Below are positions 1 to 6,347 of a DNA stretch of 13,267 nt, piece by piece. The position numbers and the translations under genes were made by a program. Positions within the stretch are counted from its first letter, which is position 1. Each line of letters begins with the position of its first letter. The notes below the pieces were generated by a model. It had not been told where the DNA came from. It saw only the letters and a program-made list of their open reading frames with translations, and made no database searches. The DNA comes from Planctomycetota bacterium. GTDB taxonomy: Bacteria > Planctomycetota > Phycisphaerae > UBA1845 > CAIVHJ01. The stretch spans positions 1 to 13,267 of the forward strand of contig JACZTW010000074.1 of the NCBI GenBank assembly GCA_022573485.1, given 5' to 3'.

Positions 1-371
1 TCCTTCTCACTGACCAGCCAGACGCCGCCGAAGCGGCGCGGGTCGATGAAGCGAAGTTCGAGCCCGACACCGCGGATGGCGACGCGCAGGTGCGTGTGTT
101 TTGCCACCGCCCGTCGTGTGGGCATGAGAAGAAGCCGGCCGCTCATGCCGAGGTGGACGACCATCCGCGTGGGACCGTCAAGATCGAAGACGATTCGCTT
201 GGCGCGTCTTGTGATATTTTCGATTCGGCGTCCGGGGAGAACCTTGTCGATGGGTTCGGCGGCGCCGTGGATGATGTCTTTGCGAATCGCGCGAGTCCGC
301 CCAAAGATACGCCCTATGAGTGATCGGCTCAGATCGCGGACGATCGTTTCGACTTCGGGTAGTTCGGGCAT
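1..371 (-). CDS. mutM: Formamidopyrimidine-DNA glycosylase (Fpg/MutM), N-terminal part, cut by window edge
   Basis: Base-excision-repair enzyme that removes oxidised purines such as 8-oxoguanine and cleaves the abasic site. The reverse complement begins ATG at 371 and encodes MPELPEVETIVRDL, the hallmark Fpg N-terminus: the Pro after the initiator Met is the catalytic nucleophile and the next Glu is part of the active site. Lys58 (counting Met) in RRAK corresponds to the conserved Lys57 of E. coli Fpg. HLGMSGRL (residues 73-80) and DPRRFG (110-115) match the intercalation-loop segments. About 123 residues are visible; the helix-two-turn-helix and the C-terminal zinc finger lie outside the window, so intactness cannot be judged. 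The family is usually about 270-290 residues. No strong Shine-Dalgarno is seen before the ATG, but the start is fixed by the family N-terminus. The gene is divergent from the transporter at 641. Nei-family paralogues share the fold, but the MPELPEVE start favours Fpg. Confidence 0.95.
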   Translation of the reverse strand, partial: MPELPEVETIVRDLSRSLIGRIFGRTRAIRKDIIHGAAEPIDKVLPGRRIENITRRAKRIVFDLDGPTRMVVHLGMSGRLLLMPTRRAVAKHTHLRVAIRGVGLELRFIDPRRFGGVWLVSEK

Positions 372-640
372 CGTAAGGTCATTTCACCGTGTGCAGAGTC
401 AAACAGGCATCGTCTGCGGCTTTAGCCGTTGATCCGAGCCCCAAGCGCCAGCGCGGGGTATCGACTCGGGCGGAAAGAAACACCCGTCGCTCGCGCTCAG
501 GGCTCGGTTCAGGAATCTACCCACAAAACTAACGCGGACTTGTGCCATACTAACCCAAGATCGCGAGGTTTGCCTAATTCACGACCAGCGTACAAAAGTT
601 TCCGCGGTTCGCTTCAAACGCCTTTAGTGTTGGAGTCAAA
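372..640. other. Divergent intergenic region between mutM and the first transporter
   Basis: This 269-bp stretch separates two divergently oriented genes, so it should carry promoters for both. I see no open reading frame with coding character and no convincing sigma-70-type -35/-10 pair. A Shine-Dalgarno GGAG at 632-635 serves the transporter ATG at 641 with a 5-nt spacer. Nothing else in it is recognisable to me. Confidence 0.5.
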
Positions 641-2317
641 ATGCCTGCCAGCGACGAGAAGCCGTCTTTCATGACGCAAATTCGCAGCTTTCCCGCCAAC
701 TTCTGGGTGGCATGTTTCATGGAGATTCTGGAAAGGCTCGCGTTTTTCGCCGTGCGAGCCATCGCCCCACTCTTCCTGGTTGCCTCCTCGGGGAGTAACG
801 GGCTCGGCCTCGATTATGCGCAGAAGGGGATAATTTACATGGTGTGGGCGCTTCTCCAGTGCCTTATCCCCATGGTTTCCGGCGGTTTTACGGATCGCTA
901 CGGGTATCGCAAAAGCCTGGGCGCTGCCTTCATTATCAACATTTTGGGCTACGTGCTTATGGCCCAATCAAAGCAAATATCGGATGCGCTCGCCCAAGGT
1001 GGCTGGGAGAACGCCGGTTTCTGGGTCTTCATGGCCGCGGCGTGTTTGGTGGCGTGCGGCACTGCGGTCTTCAAGCCGCCGGCACATGGGACGATTGCCG
1101 CGTCTTCGGATGAGAAGACTTCCTCGCTGGCATGGGGCGTTTTCTACTGGGTGGTGAATGTTGGCGGCGCCCTCGCGCCGATGGCGGCCGCCGTCCTTCG
1201 CAAGGAAATCGACTGGGACAACGTTTTCTACTTTGCCGCGATCATCACCACGGCCAACTTCATTCCCGCGATCTTTTTTTTCAAAGAACCTCAGCACGTG
1301 GTGAACAAGACGTCCGGTGAGAGCAAGCCCGGCATCTTGCAAACCTTTGTCGGCTCGATCGCGACAATCCTAAGAGACAAGCGACTCCTTCTTTTTCTGG
1401 GCATCTTTTCCTGTTTCTGGCTCATGTTCATGCAGCTTTGGGACTTGCTCCCGAATTTCATTGATGAATGGGTGGATACATCGGACGTCGCGCCGGTGTT
1501 CGGTTGGTTCAGCAACGGCTGGGTCCTGGAGAATGGTCAGACCAAGCCGGAGATGATTATAAACATCGATTCGGTGGCCATCATCGTGCTCGTCCTCCCG
1601 ATTTCCATGCTACTCAGTCGCATCAGCAAGGTTGCAGCGATGATTATCGGGATGGGCATCTCTCTTGTCGGATTTGTGGGTTCCGGGGCGACGAGCATCG
1701 GCTGGTTTTGTTGTTTGGCGGTGTTCATTTTCTCGATAGGCGAGATGGCGTGCAGTCCGACGTTTAGCGCTTACGTCGGGTTGATTGCACCCTCGCACAA
1801 GAAGGCCCTGTACATGGGCTATTCCAACATCCCGTACGCCGTCGGCTGGGCGCTGGGCAATGGTATTTCGGGCTTCCTGTACGAATCCCTCTCCAACAAG
1901 ACGAAACTCGCGCGCGAATTCATGGTCGACCAACTCGGGCTGGACCCGAGCATCGTGATGGATAAGGTGAAGCTTCCCAAAGACAAGGTCATGGAGGCCA
2001 TGGCCTGGGCGCGCGACGGCGGTCCCGCGGACGCCCTGCGCAGCGCGGTCGACAGTTTTTGGAGCAACATTCCCTCAGAAGCGGTTCTATCGGAAGAGCA
2101 GACCGAGTCGTGGGCCACTACGTTGGACGGGGTGCTGGGTAGTCCCGCCGTCGCAAGAGTGCAGGAGGCCACGAAGCTTCTCTGGGACATGCATCATCCC
2201 TATGTTGTGTGGTATTACCTCGGCGCGGTAGGCTTGGCGGGTACGCTCGGCATGATTGCCTTTTACCTCCTGGCGCGGTCACCCGCCGCAAGAGGGGGCG
2301 TCGAAACCGCAACGTAG
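641..2317 (+). CDS. POT/PTR2-like MFS transporter with a C-terminal extracytoplasmic insert
   Basis: Inner-membrane major-facilitator protein of 558 residues, probably proton-coupled uptake of peptides or peptide-like solutes; the substrate is inferred only. About twelve hydrophobic segments are visible (roughly 21-48, 62-83, 91-108, 125-147, 161-185, 194-213, 246-270, 310-326, 331-350, 352-380, 388-414, 522-545). TM1 carries Glu28-x-x-Glu31-Arg32, the ExxER proton-coupling motif of POT transporters, and TM4 carries Lys145 in VFKPP at the conserved POT lysine position. DRYGYRKS at 85-92 is the MFS loop 2-3 motif. IGEMACSP (366-373) matches the GELCLSP segment of POT TM10. In TM7 the usual FEQ is FMQ (263-265). 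Residues 415-521 form a long hydrophilic segment before the last helix, absent in typical members. The start ATG has GGAG at 632-635. The gene lies 113 bp before a second POT gene. It is divergent from canonical POTs, so a non-peptide substrate is possible. Confidence 0.85.
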   Translation: MPASDEKPSFMTQIRSFPANFWVACFMEILERLAFFAVRAIAPLFLVASSGSNGLGLDYAQKGIIYMVWALLQCLIPMVSGGFTDRYGYRKSLGAAFIINILGYVLMAQSKQISDALAQGGWENAGFWVFMAAACLVACGTAVFKPPAHGTIAASSDEKTSSLAWGVFYWVVNVGGALAPMAAAVLRKEIDWDNVFYFAAIITTANFIPAIFFFKEPQHVVNKTSGESKPGILQTFVGSIATILRDKRLLLFLGIFSCFWLMFMQLWDLLPNFIDEWVDTSDVAPVFGWFSNGWVLENGQTKPEMIINIDSVAIIVLVLPISMLLSRISKVAAMIIGMGISLVGFVGSGATSIGWFCCLAVFIFSIGEMACSPTFSAYVGLIAPSHKKALYMGYSNIPYAVGWALGNGISGFLYESLSNKTKLAREFMVDQLGLDPSIVMDKVKLPKDKVMEAMAWARDGGPADALRSAVDSFWSNIPSEAVLSEEQTESWATTLDGVLGSPAVARVQEATKLLWDMHHPYVVWYYLGAVGLAGTLGMIAFYLLARSPAARGGVETAT

Positions 2318-2326
2318 TGGCGTGGA

Positions 2327-2346
2327 TCGAGGTGGGCCGACCTCGA
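2327..2346 (+). terminator. Hairpin after the first transporter (possible attenuator or partial terminator)
   Basis: Perfect 7-bp inverted repeat TCGAGGT (2327-2333) and ACCTCGA (2340-2346) around the loop GGGCCG, starting 9 bp after the transporter stop codon. No run of T follows, so it is not a classical intrinsic terminator. It may stabilise a processed 3' end or reduce read-through into the second transporter gene. Confidence 0.35.
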
Positions 2347-2430
2347 GTTCTAAGAGAGAAGGCTAATTCAACGCATGACGGGGTTTCCGTACCCCAACGA
2401 GGTGTCTAGAGAATCAATCGGAGATGACGC

Positions 2431-4305
2431 GTGACGAATGACCGTAAGGACGAATGGTTCGGACATCCGAAGGGGCTCTACGTTCTCTTTTTCACCGAGA
2501 TGTGGGAGCGCTTCAGCTTCTACGGCATGAAGGCATTGCTCCTGCTGTACATGGTGGAATACTTGGTTTGGGATCAGCAAGAGGCTTCCTCAGTATTCAA
2601 ATGGTACACCAGCTTGGTCTATTTCACCCCGGTGTTCGGTGGGCTCATCGCTGATTACCTGCTTGGAGCACGCAAATCCGTGGCGATCGGTTGTGTCTTG
2701 ATTACCATTGGGCATCTCTGCCTGGCGTTTGAGCCTCTGCCGTATTTCTACGCCGGACTCGGATTTCTCATTCTGGGCGTTGGATTCCTGAAGGCGAATA
2801 TCTCGACACAAGTTGGGGCAATGTATCACCCCGGTGATCCGCGTCGTGACGCCGGCTTCACGATCTTCTACATGGGCATCAATCTGGGCGCCTTCTTGGG
2901 TCCGCTGGTGTGCGGCAGCCTCCGATTCGCCTATGGCTGGCATTACGGTTTTGGAGCAGCCGGCGTTGGCATGTTCTTCGGTTTGATCGTCTACCTGCTA
3001 GGTCAGCGCTGGGTGATCCAAGTCGATCAGAGTGTCGATGCCGCAGGGCATGAACTGCATACCGATGAATCTTCTGCCCAAGATGCTGGAAACCCCGCCG
3101 ACAACACGGCGACGCCGGCCCCGCATGCCCAGCGCGACCGCGTCATTGCTCTGGTTATTTGCTGCCTGTTCGCGGGTATCTTCTTCATGTGCTTCGAGCA
3201 GGCGGCCAACGTCATGATGCGATGGGCCAGCGATCAGACGAACCTGCAAGTATTCCATCTTGAGCCAACTCCAGCATCTCTTGAGATCGAAACGGCTGGT
3301 GCGGATCCGGTGGCGGGGCAAAGCGGCTCGCCGGACGGAGGGAGCTGGCGGGACGCAGAAATGCCTACCAGCTACACCCAATCAATCAATCCGTTGTTTA
3401 TCATCTTGCTCGGCCCTCTTTTCGGATGGTTGTGGATCTGGTTAGAGAAGCGCAGGAAGCAACCATCCTCGCCCGCCAAGATGGCCCTCGGATTATTCCT
3501 CATCTGTATGGCATTCGTAGTGATGATGATTGCGTCGCAGGCAGAGGACAAGGAGAGCAGCGCGCCTCTGCAGGCCATCCCCGCAGAGGTCAAGCTTGCA
3601 GATTACGGCGCAACACGGTTGCGCTTTGATGAGACGACGCACACACTGCAAATGAACGGCGTGCTTCCGAAATTGGATCGCATCAGACTGTTGGGCGAGT
3701 CTGCGGCGCAGGGCTACCACGAAGTGGCCGAGCGCCTCATCGAAGAAGCCCGCGAGAAGGCCGAGCAGGCCTCCGACCAAGAAGAGTGGGAAGTTCGGGC
3801 GAGCTTGCCCGACGACGTGCCTGCACCATCGGTCATTGCCCTTCTGCCGGATTCGGTACGTTGGGATGAACAGACCAGAAGCTTGGTGGCCAGCGCCTCC
3901 ATCCCGGATCGTGACAGACTCAGGCTGCTGGCGGCAGGCGCTGATGCGGCTTTCCGCGAGGCGATCGACTCTATTTACGTACAGTCGTCCATGTACCGCC
4001 TCGTCGTCTGGTGGCTGGTGCTTCATTTCTTGATCGCGACTATGGGCGAATTATGCCTCTCGCCGGTTGGCTTGTCACTCGTGACAAAGCTGGCGCCTCC
4101 TAAGAACGTCGGGCTGTGCATGGGTCTGTGGTTCATCACGACGGGCAGTCTCGCAAATTACCTGGCGCATCAGTTCGGTGGGGGGTGGGGCTCCATGACG
4201 CCGTTCGACTACTTCATATTTTTTGCGGTCGTCGGCGTGGTAGCCAGCGTGCTCATGGTCATCATGTTGCGATTCCTGAAGAACAGAATGCACGGCGTGC
4301 GTTAG
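2431..4305 (+). CDS. Proton-dependent oligopeptide (POT/PTR2) transporter with duplicated periplasmic insert
   Basis: Inner-membrane proton:peptide symporter family protein, 624 residues against a usual 450-520 in bacteria. TM1 has Glu23-x-x-Glu26-Arg27-Phe (FFTEMWERFSFYGM), TM4 has Lys121, TM5 carries the PTR2 signature around 142-160 (AGFTIFYMGINLGAFLGPL), TM7 has FEQ at 255-257, TM8 NPLFIILLGP (320-329) and TM10 GELCLSPVGLS (539-549). The 46-residue linker after TM6 (about 192-237) is hydrophilic, so the two extra helices HA/HB of many bacterial POTs seem absent. Residues 371-520, between TM9 and TM10, form an extracytoplasmic insert with two copies of one motif (about 395-436 and 474-515). 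The TM7-TM8 loop is also long (about 267-318). The start is GTG at 2431 with GGAG at 2420-2423. It precedes the dehydrogenase gene by 33 bp. The family call is firm; the exact substrate (di-/tripeptides or other) is not readable. Confidence 0.94.
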   Translation: MTNDRKDEWFGHPKGLYVLFFTEMWERFSFYGMKALLLLYMVEYLVWDQQEASSVFKWYTSLVYFTPVFGGLIADYLLGARKSVAIGCVLITIGHLCLAFEPLPYFYAGLGFLILGVGFLKANISTQVGAMYHPGDPRRDAGFTIFYMGINLGAFLGPLVCGSLRFAYGWHYGFGAAGVGMFFGLIVYLLGQRWVIQVDQSVDAAGHELHTDESSAQDAGNPADNTATPAPHAQRDRVIALVICCLFAGIFFMCFEQAANVMMRWASDQTNLQVFHLEPTPASLEIETAGADPVAGQSGSPDGGSWRDAEMPTSYTQSINPLFIILLGPLFGWLWIWLEKRRKQPSSPAKMALGLFLICMAFVVMMIASQAEDKESSAPLQAIPAEVKLADYGATRLRFDETTHTLQMNGVLPKLDRIRLLGESAAQGYHEVAERLIEEAREKAEQASDQEEWEVRASLPDDVPAPSVIALLPDSVRWDEQTRSLVASASIPDRDRLRLLAAGADAAFREAIDSIYVQSSMYRLVVWWLVLHFLIATMGELCLSPVGLSLVTKLAPPKNVGLCMGLWFITTGSLANYLAHQFGGGWGSMTPFDYFIFFAVVGVVASVLMVIMLRFLKNRMHGVR

Positions 4306-4338
4306 ATGACTCGGTTCGGGAAGAGGGATTGGTGAGCG

Positions 4339-5541
4339 ATGCCTAATATCGGTGTAGTCGGCGGTGGGACGATGGGGGCGGGGATTGCGCAGGTGGCGTC
4401 GGCCAACGGGTGCGCGGTTCAACTGCTCGAAATCGATGCGGCTACCGCGCGAAAAGCCATCGAGGGCATCGGCAAGCGGTTTGATCGCCAGGTCGAAAAA
4501 CACCGCATGAGCGCCGCGGAGGCGGCGGAGGCAAAGAAACGGTTGCACATCGCGTCGGGTCCGGGTGATCTGGCGGATTGTGACTTCGTTATCGAGGCCG
4601 TCGTCGAAGACCTGGGCGCCAAGGTCGAAGTGCTGTCGGCCATTCGCGATGCTGCCCGCGAGGACACGATTTTCGCGAGCAACACTTCCTCGCTTTCGAT
4701 CACCAAGCTCGGCGAAGCGCTGGGCATGGCAGACCGTGTCTGCGGGATGCACTTTTTCAACCCGGCTCCGATCATGCCCCTGGTGGAGATCATTGCCGGC
4801 AGGGACACCGCCGCTGCCACCGTCGATCGCGCGGCTGATCTGGCTGAGAGCTGGGGCAAGCCGGTGGTGCGCGTCAAGGACACGCCCGGCTTCATCGTCA
4901 ATCGTGTGGCCAGGCCATTCTATTTGGAAAGCCTTCGGATCATCGAAGAACGGCTCGCCTCATGCGACGGCGTGGACCTGCTGATGAAGGAAGTCGCCGG
5001 CTTCAAGATGGGCCCGTTCGAGCTGATGGATTTGGTCGGCATTGATATCAATTACGCGGTGACTTGTTCGGTGTATGAACAGTCCGGGCAGCCGGCGCGG
5101 TTCAAGCCATCGGAGACTCAGGCCCGGCTGGTCGATCAAGGCAAGCTCGGCAGAAAGACGGGCGTGGGCTTTTACAGTTACGCGCACGACAAGCCGGAGA
5201 TCGCCTATCGCCTCGACGCCGAGCCCGTGGTCTTGTCAGCCCGTCTTCGCGAAGCGGTCTTGAGCGTTACTCAAGCAGCCGGCTGGGCGATCGATCCCGA
5301 GTCGGGATACGTGCCGGCCCGCATTTTGTGCGCGCTGATGAACGAGGCCGCCCTCGCCGAAGAGCAGGGCGTAGCCAGCGAGGAAGACATCGACGTGGCC
5401 ATGAAGCTGGGCACCAGCTATCCGAAGGGCCCGCTGGCCTGGGCGCGAGCTATCGGGAACGAGCAGGTCGGTTTGTTCCTGCGGGCCATGAATGAAGCCG
5501 TCGATGATAACCGCTTCGCCCCTGCCGAGCGTTTTGCGTAG
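4339..5541 (+). CDS. 3-hydroxyacyl-CoA (3-hydroxybutyryl-CoA) dehydrogenase, two-part form
   Basis: Cytosolic NAD-dependent oxidation of (3S)-3-hydroxyacyl-CoA to 3-oxoacyl-CoA, or the reverse, in beta-oxidation or butyryl-CoA-type metabolism. The Rossmann loop GGGTMGAGIAQ is at residues 8-18. Ser117, catalytic His138 (HFFNPAP), Glu150 and Asn188 keep exactly the spacings of human HADH Ser137/His158/Glu170/Asn208. The NAD domain covers about 1-182, the first 3HCDH helical domain about 183-282 (ending GRKTGVGFYSY), and a second 3HCDH-like domain about 300-395 (SYPKGPLAWARAIG). The 400-residue length exceeds the roughly 280 of simple Hbd enzymes and resembles PaaH-type proteins, which carry an extra C-terminal half-unit. 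An in-frame TGA at 4333-4335 rules out an earlier start; GAGGGA at 4323-4328 is the likely ribosome binding site. There is no crotonase domain, so it is not a FadB-type fusion. It is probably co-transcribed with the POT genes, but the metabolic link is not evident. Chain-length preference cannot be read. Confidence 0.93.
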   Translation: MPNIGVVGGGTMGAGIAQVASANGCAVQLLEIDAATARKAIEGIGKRFDRQVEKHRMSAAEAAEAKKRLHIASGPGDLADCDFVIEAVVEDLGAKVEVLSAIRDAAREDTIFASNTSSLSITKLGEALGMADRVCGMHFFNPAPIMPLVEIIAGRDTAAATVDRAADLAESWGKPVVRVKDTPGFIVNRVARPFYLESLRIIEERLASCDGVDLLMKEVAGFKMGPFELMDLVGIDINYAVTCSVYEQSGQPARFKPSETQARLVDQGKLGRKTGVGFYSYAHDKPEIAYRLDAEPVVLSARLREAVLSVTQAAGWAIDPESGYVPARILCALMNEAALAEEQGVASEEDIDVAMKLGTSYPKGPLAWARAIGNEQVGLFLRAMNEAVDDNRFAPAERFA

Positions 5542-5543
5542 AT

Positions 5544-5558
5544 CGGGTCGATGACCCG
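5544..5558 (+). terminator. Candidate terminator hairpin after the dehydrogenase gene
   Basis: CGGGTC (5544-5549), loop GAT, GACCCG (5553-5558): a perfect 6-bp GC-rich stem starting 3 bp after the TAG stop. It is followed by TCCTGTTTGATT, which is only moderately T-rich. Position and shape suit the end of the transporter-dehydrogenase unit. Confidence 0.45.
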
Positions 5559-5781
5559 TCCTGTTTGATTACTCCTGATTCGGCGAATCCGATAAGATCA
5601 CTTCCATTCCGCGCCTGCCCGCACGGTTCACATCGTCGCCTGACGGGGTCCAGCGGCCCGTCCCAGATATCAATGCAAGTCATTTTTCGGTCGATGACAC
5701 GGATTGAACTCCGGGATTTCCCTTACGTGCCGGAAGCTTATCCGGGCGGGTAATCACGATCTCATTTGGAGGTCCAGAATC
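5559..5781 (+). promoter_or_regulatory. Upstream region of the H-NOX/kinase unit
   Basis: This gap must hold the promoter of the H-NOX operon, given the hairpin just before it. I find no textbook promoter: TTGATT at 5565-5570 and GATAAG at 5591-5596 are the best pair, but with a 20-bp spacer. A short palindrome GATTCGGCGAATC (5577-5589) lies between them and could be an operator; this is speculative. GGAGG at 5768-5772 with a 9-nt spacer sets the H-NOX start at 5782 rather than at an upstream TTG at 5704. Confidence 0.3.
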
Positions 5782-6333
5782 ATGGTCGGGCTGATCCAAA
5801 AACTCCTCATGGATTTGATCGAAGAGAGCGCTGGCGCAGAGGCCTCGGCCGAGGTGAAGCGACGGGCCGACGTGCCTGCCGACAGGGTCTTCCGCATGGA
5901 CGAATTTTATGACGACGAGGAATGGCGGCGTTTATTCGCCGCCACCTGCGAGGTGCTGAACATCACGCCGGAGCAAGCCGAGGAGGCATTCGCGGATTTC
6001 TTCTTCAAGGATTCACAGCGGCGCTGGCCCATGTGGTTCAAGATGTCGAAGAACGCTCGCGAGTTTCTGATCCGACAGCCGGCGATCCACAACGGCTTCG
6101 CCACCGGCGTGCGCGACGCTGAAGCGCGTCAAGCCATCACCGACAAGTTCGAGGTTAAGGAAAACGGTCAGGATCTTGTCGTGCATTACCGCTCGCCCAA
6201 CAAACTCTGTGGCTTATACATGAAGCTGGCCGAGCGGACCATCAATCTTTATGGCGACAACGCTACGGTGCATGAGAAGCGGTGTTCCAAGAACGGGGAC
6301 GCTGAGTGCGAAATTCACGTTCAATGGGCCTGA
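5782..6333 (+). CDS. H-NOX (heme-NO/O2-binding, HNOB family) sensor protein, variant motif
   Basis: Stand-alone cytosolic sensor of 183 residues, the normal H-NOX length. The N-terminal helical part (MVGLIQKLLMDLIEE; then ADRVF, EEWRRLFAATCEVLNITPEQAEEAFADFFF at 34-75) follows the H-NOX pattern. His103 sits at the position of the proximal heme ligand (about 102-105 in known members). The YxSxR heme-propionate motif appears as Tyr136-Arg-Ser138-Pro-Asn140: Tyr and Ser kept, Arg replaced by Asn, with Lys141 next. Cys143, His164, Cys168 and Cys176 match in order and nearly in spacing the Cys/His/Cys/Cys zinc site of redox-responsive H-NOX proteins. In known systems H-NOX regulates a neighbouring histidine kinase or cyclase; here a kinase gene starts 14 bp downstream. 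Start ATG 5782 has GGAGG. Heme binding is therefore plausible but not assured; NO sensing or thiol/zinc redox sensing are the main options. V4R domains share the fold, but the N-terminal half favours H-NOX. Confidence 0.82.
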   Translation: MVGLIQKLLMDLIEESAGAEASAEVKRRADVPADRVFRMDEFYDDEEWRRLFAATCEVLNITPEQAEEAFADFFFKDSQRRWPMWFKMSKNAREFLIRQPAIHNGFATGVRDAEARQAITDKFEVKENGQDLVVHYRSPNKLCGLYMKLAERTINLYGDNATVHEKRCSKNGDAECEIHVQWA

Positions 6334-6347
6334 CATCGGAGTAAAGT

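Noticed and set aside
429..674. Small plus-strand open frame upstream of the first transporter
   Set aside because: It overlaps the transporter start in another frame, has no domain-like composition and no good ribosome binding site.
4075..4752. 225-codon minus-strand open frame across the POT-dehydrogenase junction
   Set aside because: It overlaps two well-supported plus-strand genes and its translation has no recognisable domain; a mirror frame.
5704..5781. Upstream TTG extension of the H-NOX gene by 26 codons
   Set aside because: H-NOX proteins start directly with the M-x-G-[LI] pattern seen at 5782, and GGAGG is well placed for that ATG.
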